This document shows positions 1 through 12,500 of a stretch of DNA of 64,000 nucleotides, in pieces. The position numbers and the translations under genes are program-made. This DNA comes from Blastomussa wellsi. Its lineage: Eukaryota; Cnidaria; Anthozoa; Scleractinia; Plerogyridae. Within the stretch, counting starts at the first letter, position 1, and each line of letters begins with the position of its first letter. Location: positions 3,780,098-3,844,097 of the forward strand of contig OX393564.1 of assembly GCA_947652115.1 (NCBI GenBank), read 5' to 3'. The notes below the pieces were generated by a model that saw nothing but the letters and a program-made list of their open reading frames with translations, had not been told where the DNA came from and did not search any database.

Positions 1-27
1 GATGTCAGGTAATATTTCAAACAAAAG

Positions 28-141
28 AGACAGTGTCTAATCACATTTTCAAACACGGAGAAGAGAGTTGAAAGCACGACGCAGTGGAGTATTTTTGACG
101 AAGTACGGAGTGTTTGGAAATGTGATGAAACACTGTCTCGA
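28..141. repeat. Small fold-back (MITE-like) repeat
   Basis: Two arms of about 30 bp, at 28-57 (gacagtgtctaatcaca...) and 110-141 (…tgtgatgaaacactgtctc), are inverted copies with few mismatches around a 50-bp spacer. It looks like a non-autonomous palindromic element. No target-site duplication could be fixed. Confidence 0.5.
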
Positions 142-171
142 GTTTTTGATGTATCTTCTCAATCGAAACTA

Positions 172-405
172 AAACAACGGAGAAAACGAAGAAATAAAAT
201 CGTAAAAATCTATGCTAATTAAGATCACATTTCCAACCACGGTTACGGTTCTTATTTCCTTTGTTTTAACGTGATGAATTATTAATGAGTTTGAGAAAAC
301 TACTGCGAAAACGAAGAAAAAGAATAGTAAAAATCTATGCTAATTAAGATAAGATTTTCAAACTACAGTTGTGGTTCTGATTTCCTTATTTTAAATGATC
401 AATGA
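172..405. repeat. Diverged tandem duplication, two ~110-bp units
   Basis: Units at about 172-282 and 295-405 share the order gaaaacgaagaaa, taaaaatctatgctaattaag, then a ggttctNatttcctt block. They are diverged but collinear, so this is an old direct duplication. No coding potential is seen. It lies upstream of the first identified exon of ShK gene 1. Confidence 0.55.
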
Positions 406-697
406 CAACTGTTTTTTTTTTCCAATAAACTCTTTTTGTGGACATATTGCTGTAAATAATTGAATTTAGTACTTTAACTTAAAATTTATCCATGATATGG
501 CCGGCGTATCACGTTAGCTGACATATTCCTTCTATGCTACAGAAATGCTTTTAGTTATATTTTGAACTTGAAATAGCCATGTCGCGCATTGGTGGTAAAT
601 ATGTATCATAAAAGCACGATAATAAAAAAAAAAGAAGAAGAAGCAACCCATGTCAAGGAAATAAACTATGTTTTGGAAATGAGAGTAAATTTAATGT

Positions 698-1090
698 GAA
701 AGATCAATTAATTAACATGACACGAATGTGGGACAAAGAAAAATTCTGAGTCCCCGACAGGAATCGTACCTATGACCTCCCGAACACCGGGAGGTGGGGG
801 AGGGGGGGCGCTCTATCCACTGAGCTACGAGAACTCATGGAAGAGTAGGCCATTTTTACTGAGTTCTCATGTGACACGCGTCCCGCATACTGCTAGGATC
901 AGCAATGTCGCTATCATCATGAGTTGTGGAAATGAGAGTGAAAAAAAGATGACCTAGCTCTCCATGAGTTCTCGTAGCTCAGTGGATAGAGCGCCCGCCC
1001 GGTGTTCGGGAGGTCATGGGTTCCATTCCTGTCGGGGACTCAGAATTTTTCTTTGTCCCACGCTCGTGTCATGTTGATTAATTAATCTTT
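698..1090. mobile_element. Palindromic element with tRNA-like sequence in both arms
   Basis: The left arm (about 698-846) and right arm (957-1090) are nearly perfect inverted copies of about 135 bp around a 110-bp core. Each arm carries a tRNA-like block. In the right arm, 968-1039 pairs GTTCTCG with CGGGGAC as an acceptor stem, has box A GTAGCTCAGTGGATAGAGC, and a degenerate box B (GGTTCCATTCC). A following tail ends in ATTAATTAAT. It resembles a tRNA-headed SINE fixed as a head-to-head pair. The anticodon stem is imperfect and no normal tRNA gene is claimed. Confidence 0.7.
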
Positions 1091-1250
1091 CAAACTGTAT
1101 TTTGTTCTTACAGAAGTGGGTGCAGAAAAGGTTGTTATACTCGGAGTGCTGCTGTCCTATGTGCCTCGCTTGACATCTTGTAATTGTTTAAGCACTATTC
1201 AGAGAAAATATCTAAGGTCCTAAACTTATGTAATATTATCACATTTTTAG

Positions 1251-3790
1251 GTGGTGGAGGAGGAGGAGGAGGTGGAGGCGGCGGCGGCGGCGGCGGGGGA
1301 GGTGGCGGTGGTGGTGGAGGTGGCGGAAGTAAGAAACCAGCCAAAATATTATCATAATATCGCTAGCAAAGGGTAGATTACTTTAGGAGAAAGTAGATGA
1401 CGCACCGAAATACAATACTTAGGACGATTTGTCTAAACGATCTAAAATTGAATCCTCCACAACTTGCTGATAAGCTGGTGGATAGCAGCTAAATAAAAGT
1501 TTGCCGCAGTTTGCTTCTTTCATTTAACAAAACATGTATGTCTTGCACAAGATATTTTGCTGTTGGCGGCTTCAGTAGCTACCAATTAAATTGACAATAT
1601 TTTACAAGGGTGTTCAAACTAGGAACAAACTAGACGCAGTTGTATTGCTTTCGTGACGAAAGCAGCAAATCAACTGATATCCTCCTACGTGCATAGGGAT
1701 ACTCGGTAGCCTAAGCATTTAAGAGAGTCAGTATTGGTTGTGATTTTATATTTTATTCTATAGTTCCTAAATGGGTTTCGACGAAAGTCCATTCTGACAA
1801 AATATTCTTAGGTGATTCACACATGAAATGCTCCAGCTGTGATGTAGAATTGCCCATGAAGGTTAAATTTCAATAAACTTTCTGCTTCAATACAAAGGTT
1901 GTCGAGACAAAAATCCGGTATGTCCTCGCTGGAAGCCATACTGCAGTTCCCACAATGGCGTGAGAAAGACGTGTCCGAAAACTTGTGGCACTTGTAAGTA
2001 TTATCCCTTGCAATACTTGGACAAAATGTTACAGCAGAAGCACTTCCTTCTAACTACAGCATTAAGAGTCGCTAAAGATATTTAATTAATTGCTATAAAG
2101 GATGTGAAAAAGCTGAATTTGAACAACAGCTTACATCGTATTGCATTACATTACATCACATTGTATATTACGTTACAAAACATAACATTGCAGTAATGAC
2201 ATTTGAAATAAATTACATTTGAAATAAATTACTTTGCCTTAAATGTCTTACATTTCTTTCTTCACATTACATTTTTGTCTCACAACTCTGACATGCTTAA
2301 AAGTGTATTTCTCTATGTCTAGATACCGGCCTAAACTATACTTTTATCATTTTTAGGTGGTGGCGGCGGCGGTGGAGGAAGTGAGTCGAAAATTTATTTC
2401 TTTCATCGAGTTTGTCGAAAAACGCCAGGTACCAAAAAAAAAAAGAAAAAGTCAAAACAAAACACTGTAAAAGCTGTACCTCAAAATTATGTTTAAAAAA
2501 GTTGTTCACTCGTATAGCTATTTTATTGATCTTATGCCAACTAAAATAATTATATAACTCCTTCAGTTTCACAAACCAAAGAAATATATATATTTTAGCA
2601 TCTTGTTTCAAATGTTTTTATGCTTTTTTAATACCAAGACTGCAACGATAGTCATCGAGCCTGTCCTCAATGGAAACGTTACTGTAGATTGACATCTGTG
2701 AAGAAGCAATGTCCCAAGACATGTAATGCATGTAAGTGCACGTGACAAGGCTTAACCGGAACACACTAGACGACACGTCGCACCATGTGACACACTGCGA
2801 CAGAATCTTGTCGCTGCGAATTCAAGCTGGTTTGAATTTGTTCGACTGATCGCATCGCAAAATTCTGTCGCTGTCACACGAGGCGATTTGTTGTAGCGAC
2901 GTGAATTGTCCCCTTGGTATGTCTCGGCCTTAAAGGCTGGTTTTCACTGGCGTAAAATATAATTATGTTGAAGATAAAAGTCATGTGGCTGTTTGATTGC
3001 TAATTCTCTGTTTTAGAGTCATTTTATTTAAAACGTGAAAGATCCTTTAACAATTAGCGCTAAAGTTTCAAAACTTAACAAAAGAAATCCATATTGTTAA
3101 GTAACCATTTTAAGTTCAGAGGCGGATCCAGGATTTTTCCTAGGGGGGTCCCGGTGTACGCTACTAAGGATTGTCGTAACTGAAGGGTGACCTAAGCAGA
3201 TTACTAGTTATATTAAAAAGCAGCAGGGTCATCTCACGAAGGGGAGGGGTGCACACTCCTTGTATCTCTCCCCTAGAACCACCCTGACGTGTCGTCTACA
3301 TGTAAAACACTTAGTCTAGTGCTTGTTTGTTTCTTTGTTTTTTTTTTCTTAGACTTAGTTATTTCGAGGTGACCTTGTGATTATGAGGAAGGATGCACAT
3401 GACATATTTAATAAAACTCGCCTAGCAATGCATAAAACATTTCTTTATTGTCCTTGTAACCATATCTTTTAAAGAACGGTTGATTTATAAAAGCGGTTGA
3501 AATATATGTTTTAGATATCAAATTTTTCCATTTTGAAAGAACATTCTCAAAACTGAAAATAAAATTAGGTATGTATTCTAATTGTGTTTCTATTAGAATG
3601 ACTTAAAGGGAACTGTCGTTAACGTTTCGAGTTGTTTAAGGTAGGACGACGAATTGCCAGTTACCAAGGGTTTATTTTTGCCTTGTTAAAAGAAGTGCTC
3701 CAAGAGGATTGGTCTTAAAGTATTTATGTTACGATGTCAAACTCCTACTTTAAACTTTGTCATTTTTTCGTTCCTTTTCTTTTAGGCTGA
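1251..3790 (+). CDS. ShK gene 1: secreted-type glycine-rich protein with two ShK domains (5' end missing)
   Basis: I see five exons: 1251-1328 (about 26 residues, nearly all Gly), 1898-1993 (ShK domain 1), 2357-2380 (Gly7 linker), 2639-2731 (ShK domain 2) and 3786-3790 (stop exon). All introns are phase 1 with AG/GTRAGT borders; the acceptor at 2638 is AAG. Each ShK exon encodes six cysteines ending in the CPKTC-x-x-C pattern; the last Cys codon is split by the next intron. The terminal exon adds GC and then TGA. AATAAA follows at 3842-3847. A possible linker exon lies at 1113-1129 (AAGTGGGTGCAGAAAAG), but its phase does not match and no signal-peptide exon was found. ShK folds occur in potassium-channel-blocking peptides and in many enzymes and matrix proteins, so function cannot be set. 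Tandem paralogue of the gene at 9562. Confidence 0.75.
3116..3310. repeat. Copy of a dispersed repeat (GGCGGATCCAGG end)
   Basis: Begins with gaggcggatccaggattttt followed by a G-run. The same start occurs at 16915 (ggggcggatccagaaaa) and 43131 (gagacggatccaggagg). The other two copies end in an inverted version of this motif, so it is probably the terminal repeat of a non-autonomous DNA transposon. Here only one end is clear. Confidence 0.4.
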
Positions 3791-3841
3791 ATCAAAAGCA
3801 GAGTGAAGAAGGATAAATGCTCCTTTAGTCGAGAAACGCAC

Positions 3842-3847
3842 AATAAA
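3842..3847 (+). promoter_or_regulatory. Polyadenylation signal of ShK gene 1
   Basis: AATAAA (within cacaataaagta) lies 52 bp after the TGA at 3788-3790. The same cacaataaag context follows the stop of the paralogue at 13019-13024, which supports shared ancestry of the two terminal exons. Confidence 0.7.
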
Positions 3848-3989
3848 GTATAAGAAATAAACTCTGTTGTAATTGTCATTTTCATTTAAAAAACGTACAA
3901 AAGTAATTAAACTGAACTTAACAATAAATTGCTCGCAAAGAAAACTCACAATGGTGGAGGTCAACTAGCAGTAGAGTTATTTCAGTAAA

Positions 3990-4755
3990 GTTATGGCTTA
4001 GAGTTAGAGTTAAGGACTGCCAAATTCCTGAATTCAAGATTTTGGTCTGCCAAAATCCTGAATTCAAATTTCTTCGACAAACGCGGCTATCCTGCTTCTG
4101 TTGTTCAAGCGGGCAATCATCGCGCCCAACAAATTGATCGACAGTCAGCACTACAAACGTCACAGAGAGAAAACAACGATAGAATTCCATTCACCCTCAC
4201 ATTTCACCCTCACAACCACGCAGTAAAATCCATCATTCTCAAAAACTTTAAATTACTTCAGAATGATCCCGACACTGGTAGAATCTTTTCATTCAAACGC
4301 GACAAAAACATAGGTTACTTGTTAGTCAGAAGTGCATTCCAAACTAGTGATCAACCCGGAACTTTTAAATGCACTCGCGCACGATGCAAAACATGCCCTT
4401 TCATTCACAACGTCGACCGGGACCCAAGCGATCCATCAAGATCACTGATCATTTCACCTGCACCTCAGCCAATGTCATCTACTGTATAACTTGCCCTCTC
4501 TGCAAAAAGTTATACATCGGCGAAACAGGGAGACGACTTGGCGACCGATTCCGAGAACACCTTCGGGACGCAGAGAAAGACGACAAAAATGCATCGAAAC
4601 CGGTCGCGAGACACTTCAATCTCCCAAATCATTCTAAGCAACATATGGCAGTCTGCGGCCTTTCCCTTCACCAAGGAAACACGGAAAGCCGTAAAACTCT
4701 AGAACAAAAATTTATTTTTCAAATCGGCACTCTTAATCCGCACGGTATCAACTAA
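3990..4755 (+). pseudogene. Penelope-like retroelement fragment: RT C-terminus plus GIY-YIG nuclease, frameshifted
   Basis: One frame can be followed from about 3990 through residues resembling the region between reverse transcriptase and nuclease (PFTLTFHPHN at 4189; PGTFKCTRARCKTCPF near 4355). A different frame then carries the nuclease part (HFTCTSANVIYCITC; LYIGETGRRLGDRFREHL) to the stop at 4753-4755. The two halves belong to one protein in Penelope-like elements, so a +1 shift between about 4415 and 4440 breaks it. The polymerase part is absent upstream. A short duplicated phrase (ctgccaaa-tcctgaattcaa) occurs at 4016-4068. This is a dead retrotransposon copy lying between the ShK genes. 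Confidence 0.75.
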
Positions 4756-4789
4756 TTTATTCCATTGTTTTCACGTTACCAGGCACCAA

Positions 4790-6360
4790 CCAATAGCCAA
4801 GCTCCATCTTTCAAAATAGGCGAAAAATTCATTAAAAGGTGCCTTAATTCAATTATTCTGGTTTTGCACATGATTCAACTGATCGTGTAGCACGAACTTC
4901 ATGCATGTGCATTTCAACTTTCAAGTATAAAATCAAAGCCTGCAAAATAAGCGTTCATCAAGAGGTTCTTTCAGTTTTGTGGATGCCATATTCCCGTATT
5001 TATTTATTTAAAAGGTATAAGAGCAAACCTTTTTACAAATTATACTTTAGAAAACTCCTCTTGTATCTTGCAATGAAATTAACCTTTCTTTTTCCTTTCT
5101 TATATTTAAAAATTTAACTTGAGTTGATAGAAACGTCTATATTAATTTTTTGCAAACCAGGGTAATTCGCAACGAAATGGAAAATTAATTTATAATGAAA
5201 AATATTTATGATATGTTTAGAAAGATTGCTATTTAAAAAAAAACTTGCGCTTGTAGTACACGATATTACGTTTTGTTAGTTCTATTACTCTTCATTTTTG
5301 TGTGAAGAGGCATGTATGTGCATGATCACATAAATTGTAACCTATTGTTGTTTCGTTCGTGCAGTTTAATCGACAGCATGTGGATTAAATTATACAAATT
5401 ACCATAATTATACGTTGCGCATTAATCCGTTCACTCGTGTTTGCTGGGGAAGCTTTCGGAAGCCTAAACACAAGCAATTCTGTGCCCAAAAATTCGGCTA
5501 GACAATTTCATGAGTTGACACGGCAGGGAGATAACCTAGATGGATTTTAGATTTTCATATTTGACTTCGAATTTTTAAATATGCCTTATAGAAGAGAAGA
5601 TTGAAGACTTCGAATTCTAGCATGATACATTTTTTACCTTATAGGTTATAACTTCCAAAGAAACTTTAAATTAAAAAATCGAAGATAGATATGACGCAAA
5701 AGAGGTTCTGACTGATCGTTGAAATTAAGTTTTTCTTTGTTCTTCTCGAGTTTAAAATTTGGAGACAAAAACCACGTTTTTAATAACATAAATTAGCTTC
5801 AGTGGCTTATAGCATTAACGCAAATCAAAAACAATATTTATGCATTCGAATTCCGTCATTCGCCAGTATGTATGCAAATTTTGACAGAATCGGTGATATA
5901 TAGAGGGTTTTCAAAAGTGACACCCCTAACTAATATAATCATTGTCAAGGTGTACACGGCGTCCTTTAGCAAATACACCTTATTCCAAAATTGCCGCTGA
6001 TTTATGCACATAAAAATTAGCCCTTGTTGCCTCGTTCAAGATAAAAAATTCTTTTGATCGGCTAATTTGAATACCAAAAAATAATATTAAGAAGGCAGCC
6101 ATGAGGTGTATAGGCCGGTTTTCGACGCCATCTTGTAATTGACAGGTACTGGAATCTGATGGAAGTTTGCGCAATTGATGGGTCGCAAGGTTAAAACGCG
6201 AGTCTGGAAATTGTATTCACCAAGTTTGAACGGGCAACCACTTCCTCTCTTGAACTTCTATTTTTATTAGTCCGCTGTAAGCACTATCTGTATTGTTCTT
6301 TTAGGACTAGAGGCATTGTTGTGACGTGTTATCTATTGTTTCAGAACCAATAACATGTCT
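4790..6360. other. Intergenic AT-rich DNA, no supported gene
   Basis: Stops are dense in all frames and the few short open frames (for example 4905-5117 and 5980-6174) show no recognisable domain, splice context or codon pattern. Nothing else is supported here. Confidence 0.5.
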
Positions 6361-6369
6361 CGTTCCGAG

Positions 6370-6590
6370 AGGTAGTGGGTCACCCAGTTGAAGGATGCAA
6401 CTGGGATAGAAGACGCTTAGCTAAGATTTTAATTTTCCATATATTTGTTATTCGTGTTTTTTTTTCTCGCGAGTCGCGTCAACCCGCGCAAATTTACAGA
6501 CAAATGTATGGAAAATGAAAATGAAAACTTAACTGAGCGTCTTCTATCGCAGCTACATCCTTCAAACTTGGTGAGTACAATCTTCTGCCT
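6370..6590. mobile_element. Fold-back MITE (~210 bp)
   Basis: Arms of about 75-80 bp share gttgaaggatg, gatagaagacgc and ttttccataNatttgt in inverted order (left about 6378-6450, right about 6500-6580). A related scrap of the outer arm (caccaagtttgaa) lies near 6220. It has no coding capacity. Confidence 0.6.
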
Positions 6591-7935
6591 AGTAGTTTAA
6601 ACTATTTTTAACGTTGCGGTTCATAAAGTTAGTGTGAAAACCTATTTCCCATCGGATTATACAAACATTGTAATTTTTGACCACTTGTGTGCCTTAGCTT
6701 GCCTACCCGCCAAGCTGCTGTCGAATACACGGGTAAACCCTTTGGCCGTTGTCAATGATGTTTAAGAATTTTCGCTTAGCCCTGGGCTAAACGATGTCAT
6801 CTCTTCAATATAACCAATCATTAAAGTCGAAATATCACCAACAATCCACTCTTCTTAATTGGTTTCGTAATTCACGCCCTTGTTGTTATCGGTTGGAGTC
6901 GCGTTTACCAGTGAGAGCAAGGTAAGATAATCTTAAGCCTTAACATTTGCCAAATCTGTTTCTTCCTTAACTTAAAAAATATCTACTTCTAAGAACCCAA
7001 CCGTTAATTAACATTTTGAAGGTAAGCATTGATACATCGCAGATCGCTTATGGCTAAATTTCTGAATTTTTCGTGTTTAGTCGTTGACTAAGCAAACCGC
7101 TCCCCAGAAGTACATTTTTTTGTTGACGGGAAGCGCTTATTTTGTAATTACGAACACACGCGTACACATAAAGCTGCTCGTTGGGCTTCGAGAAATGAAA
7201 GGACTATAAATGGTACACAAAATTGGTGACTCCTACACGTCATAAGCAGGACGCTTTAAAACTGATACATATATAATGATCACATAAACAGTTCTTCGGA
7301 CACTTGACACGTGTACGTTAATAAATATTCCAGACGAGAATATTTCTAAAACCGTCGATGCGTTGCGTGTTTATTCGCTAAAATCTTCTTTAAAACGGTT
7401 CAAGGAGCTGGAAACGAGCAAAGAATACAACAATACAACAACATTGTAAGTAAATATCATTGACAAAGCGTCCAAATTTTTAATTAAACAAAACATTCAA
7501 AGCCTTTATAAATTATGTCTTACTAAAATCGCTAGCTTGTGCGATTAAATTGCTATTCAAGTTGCTAGATGGAGTTGGAGTGAAAAATTGGCTGCAACCA
7601 GTCCCCAAAACTGCAAATGTCTGTGCGAGAGATAACAAAAAAAATTGACATGTAATATTGAAGAAGATACATTTACGTTACAAGTGTTAAATTAAAATTG
7701 AGAAAAACAAAAGTGTATTCTAAAACATCCAATTGTCCATTGTCCGTTTTCATTAGCACTTAACGGTAACTTCTGGATGTCTAAAGAAAACAGTTCGCTT
7801 AACACTTATGCACGTGTACGTAAAAAAAAATCATACGTTAGTATCATTTCCAGAGGTGAATATAATGACGGGACGTTCTGATTGGTCGAGAAGCTCGGCT
7901 TATGAGGCTATATGGTGAATATATAGATTATATAT

Positions 7936-8082
7936 TCACATAGAAAGTGCGACGTACGGATTTTTATTCACGAGTTGCAGAACTTTGGAAAACGAACGAG
8001 TGAGCGCAGCGAACGAGTGAGTTTTCCACAGTTTTGCGACGAGTGACTAAAAATAATCCGTACAAAACACTTTCTATGCTGT
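7936..8082. mobile_element. Fold-back repeat around a tandem gaacgagtgag core
   Basis: Outer arms catagaaagtg (7939) and cactttctatg (8071) are inverted. They continue inward through gtacggatt, cacgagt and tttggaaaac counterparts. The centre holds two direct gaacgagtgag units separated by cgcagc (7992-8020). This is typical of a palindromic non-autonomous element. Confidence 0.6.
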
Positions 8083-8099
8083 AAATTGTTTATTATATA

Positions 8100-9540
8100 T
8101 AACGACTACTCAACCATTGTAAACTTAAAGCGATTTTTCTAGTCTATATAAATTAAAGAGTTAAACGGAGCGCGATTAAAACAAAGCTGCGAATGCATTC
8201 TGATGATCTCTGATGGCTTTCCAAGCAAGATCTCTTTTAAACAGAAAAGAAAAATTACGGCAGCGACAAGCTATCGTAAACAAGAACTTTATTTAAATAG
8301 CGGTATGAAACACACTGTGTTAATACTTTTTAAAAGAAAAACTTTTGCTATCGCATCGACAAACGTCCCCATAAGTGAGCCAAATACTGCAAATTAACTG
8401 GCGAATTTTTGAACAAAAATTGCGATGACACAAGGAGTCGGTTCATTAAACAATAATTACGGCGTAAATCCATAAGAATGATTTTATCATTTCCATATCA
8501 TAACTGTGTTCTTAAGGTTTTGCTTGGCGTGTTTCTGATGGCTTTCCTTTCCATAAAGTTCTCAAAAGTACACGCTCTGATTGGTTAGGTCGTTCTACTC
8601 TTGATGCTGATTGGTTATATTTTTCACATGTGAAGAAAGATATAGAATTCTATTTGCAAGGTTTATTGCCTAAAATTGATCGCTATGTATATATTAAATT
8701 TTTTTTCTAGGCTTCGTTATCCAAGCTAGGTAAGCATGGTGCACAATTGTTCAATGAAACTTTCCTTTATTCGTAAGGAATCGCTCCAAGTACGAATAAA
8801 TTATTCAAGACGCTGATAATATAAAATTGTAAAATAGTTATTATAGCCTCTGGGACCCAAAAAAATCTTCAAAAAATTCTTTTTCAATTTCAATTAAGAG
8901 ATTAGTAATAACATCAAAACTTTCAGACACTAAAAACATTCATTTTAGCGACATTCGCGTCATTTACTCTCTTACTCAGCAATATTTAAGGTGATACCTC
9001 AGTATTGCATTGCGCATCTTTACTGCGCAGCAATTTACGCGTGATTAGCGCGCGCACAGGAACAATATGGCGGATTTTACCATAGCGATTTGCTCATGAG
9101 CGAGATAAATCGTCGTTATTCTCGTAAACAAGCACTGTCAACTATAATTTTTATTGCAGAATTTTGTTGTACTAATTATCATCTTTAAGTTAAAAAAACA
9201 AAAAGAACAATTTTTGGATAGGGAAAAAAAGTTAAAACCTCTCAGAAAATTGTTACTCGAGGATGCCAATTATATACTTGGGAACAACGGCTCGACGTAC
9301 GTTTTTGCCGCAAAATTTACCTTGAAACGATAAAATAGCGCACGTGATTAGCATAAATGGGTTAACATTGGCCCATAATTTCTCTTTTGCGAGCACGCGC
9401 GGTGACCTATCTTTTTTATTGTACTTTTCGAAACAGTACTTCTGTGGAAGGGAACATTCCGGGAAAGGTTCAAAATAAAAAAAATTGGACAACTTCTATT
9501 TCTGAGGAATCACCTTAAGTAAAGTAATGATTGACATTGA
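8100..9540. other. Intergenic DNA upstream of ShK gene 2
   Basis: No domain-bearing frame is visible. The short frames at 8203-8397 and 9253-9492 do not look coding. No convincing TATA box was found before the start at 9562. Confidence 0.45.
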
Positions 9541-9561
9541 TCCTGCTGTTCCTGTTTTAAG

Positions 9562-12500
9562 ATGAATTGCTGTATTGTTGCCATTTTGCTGATTGTAGCT
9601 TCCTACTGTCGAGGTAAGATCCTAAGGTGAGGGAGTGGGTACTCAACAAAGGATTTTACTGGGAAGCCCCATCCCGTGGTCCAAATTGTTTTTCGTGTTA
9701 CGCTAGTGAAAATTCGCAAGGGATGGCGGCGAACATTTTCTATGAAGACCTTCCGGACAAAATTCTGAGTCAAGCTGCAGAGATTGTCGAAGAAGCTTCT
9801 AAGTTCGAGAGGAAAGTAGAAGAAACGAAATTAAATTGCTTCAGCATATCGATCGTGCGTGTTTTGTTGTTTTTACTCGCGGCGTATAAAATCTATATCA
9901 TAAAGCAAACGAAGAAGCCTAAGCCATGTATTATGCTGTCATAAAACACTCCGGACATTTGAGAAAACTCGAGAAATGTAGAAAACACTCGCCTGCGGCT
10001 CGTGTTCTCAAATGCCGTCGTGTTTTATGGCAGTATAATACATGGCTTAGGCTTCTCTATTTGTTAAATAAAACTGGATCATTGGACAATACAATGCAGC
10101 AGCTCAGTTTTATTGGCTTAGCCATCAAGGTGTATGAGCAGTTGTATCATGCTGTTTAAATTTAAGGTAAGCGTAGCACGTTTCCCCTTCGTAAACAAGC
10201 GATGTATCTATAGGCCACTTCGGAAAATACCATAATACTCTGTTTGTACCCAAAATTTTGCATAAGCATTGTTTCCAGTTTCTCATAGGACTTGCAATGG
10301 TCCCAAGAGCAAACGAAAACATACATTTATAGATATAAGTTGTTTCCTACTCCGCTTTCCTATGCTTCAGCTCTATTGTTCATCTTTTCCTCTGATTACT
10401 TAATCTTGCAGCTGCAGGAAGTGGTAATGAAGGTGAGAATTTTTTTTCTTCGTCAACAACAACATTTATTTATGCCAACAGTACAGCAAACAAAAACGTG
10501 AAGAAACTACATGGGGTTGAATGTTTTTCCTAAACGTTTGACTTTATTGACAACGATACGCTTACAGATTACGTTACAAAAACTTACAAATATGGTATTA
10601 GCTGCCTATAACAACCACTAAGTACGGCTTAAAAAATAGACAGGTATCTATAAGATACAATTAATTAAATTACGGTCGTGTGTATTAAATATAAAGCAAA
10701 AGTAACCTAATAAGAAATATGTATAAACATCAACAAAGGTAATATTACAACAGGACAAGAAAGAAAATAATGAAAACGTCTGATTGATATAAAATGTTTT
10801 CATCATTCAGAGGACAAAATCAAAACGTATGTTTCTATATATTTATTTTTAACTTCTATTAAGAAAAAGACATTGTCGTACTTTGGAAAATATTATTAAG
10901 TGAATAATGCAGCTGTTACGGAGACCGGAATCCCAACTTGAATGTCAAACGAAACGGGTGACATGAAAATCTGGATGACGTGAAATTCCGATCATCAGAT
11001 GATTGAATTTGACAGTTTATCAGTTTCCCACCACAGAAAGAACCGAAAGAATACTACGTGGTTATTTAAACGAGATATAAAGTGAATAGCAATTATATTT
11101 ATAATTCATTATCTTAACATATAAATTTAGGCTGTCAAGACAGCCAGGAACCGATGTGTCAAAATCCCATGGCTCAACGGCTCTGCAGTATCCAAAATCA
11201 CGCAATCAGGACAGCATGCCCAAAGACATGTGGCACATGTAAGTATTACCCACCTCAAATTCTGAAGTTATTTAAAGTTACGCGGAAAATAATTTAAAGT
11301 GAACGCTGTTGTACTATTCCTTTCGTATTTTTCGCTTTTGTATTTCTATTTTATTTTCTAACTACTACCTTTTTGATTTTTTAGGTGATATTACAGCAAC
11401 TGGAAAAGGTAGTGAATGTGAAAACCTTTTCTTATCACTTCAACTGCAAGGACAGTTAAGGCATTTCAATCACAGCATTCAAAATTACATAATACGGTTT
11501 CAATGCTATATAAAATTTTTGTTTGTCAAAGCTTTTTTCCTATTTGCAAACACGTTTTACACAGAAACAGTTTTTGTAGGACTAAATAACACTTATCAAA
11601 GGGTCGTTTCTATGCCATTAGCCATGAATATTCTTTTTGTAATATTTCTATACTTGACATACTTACTTAAACAATAACAATTACATATCTGAACACTACA
11701 TTCTTCTGAAGAAACTTTTACCATGATTGAAGAAGTAACCGCGCGCCCATTGGCTAATTACATTGTCGCGCGTTTGTTGAAAACTTTGTCAAACTGTTTA
11801 AAGTTTAACGCTTTTAGTTATCGACCATGGTGAAAAATTACTAAAATTCAGCTAACGTTTGATGTGAAACTCATTGAATGGAATCTGTTAAATGTTGCCG
11901 CCCGTCAGTCTGTAAATGCACAACGAGCTGACCGAAATTTGTTGTGATTCAGTGGCCTTGGAATTTTTGAATGAAATAAAGTTAAGTTGTCAAAATTCTA
12001 TATTTTGGTTTTCAGCTACTTTACCTAGTTTGATGTCTGTGATGCTACTGAGTTTCGGAATCGTTTTACGAATTTCAGGTTTCGCTCGAAAGCAAGTCTT
12101 CGTTTAGTCTTTTTTGGCTTTTGGTTTGTTATAGTAAAAACGAAATTGACGTCAGTTTTTAAGGGTCTGTCCTGTTATCGATCATGGACTCGATAACAGT
12201 ACAGGTTCTCGGAAAACTGACTTCAATTTGTTAAATCGAATGCGCATGCCTTTTGTTACATTATTGTCTGTATCAAGTTCGACGCGAAGACGTTGATGAT
12301 TTGGTAACATAAATTAAAAAAAAATAATTAGCCCACGACACCGGCCTGCAATTTAATTAATTCCCACCCAAAACTATTAACGAAGACTACGCAGCCATTT
12401 TGCTCACGCTATAAATCGACTTTAATTATGCGTAATATTTATTCTTTTTAACACACAGGCTGTCGAGACAAACTACCAGCGTGTCAATTTCCGATAGCTA

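Noticed and set aside
772..957. Open frame across the left arm of the tRNA-like palindrome
   Set aside because: It is produced by the G-rich and tRNA-like repeat; no domain or splice context.
968..1039. Functional tRNA gene
   Set aside because: Acceptor and D arms fit, but the anticodon stem is mismatched, box B is degenerate and the copy is half of a repeat palindrome.
9627..9944. 105-aa frame in intron 1 of ShK gene 2
   Set aside because: Its end runs into a palindromic MITE and it starts right after the exon 1 donor. It matches no family I recognise. Probably repeat-derived.
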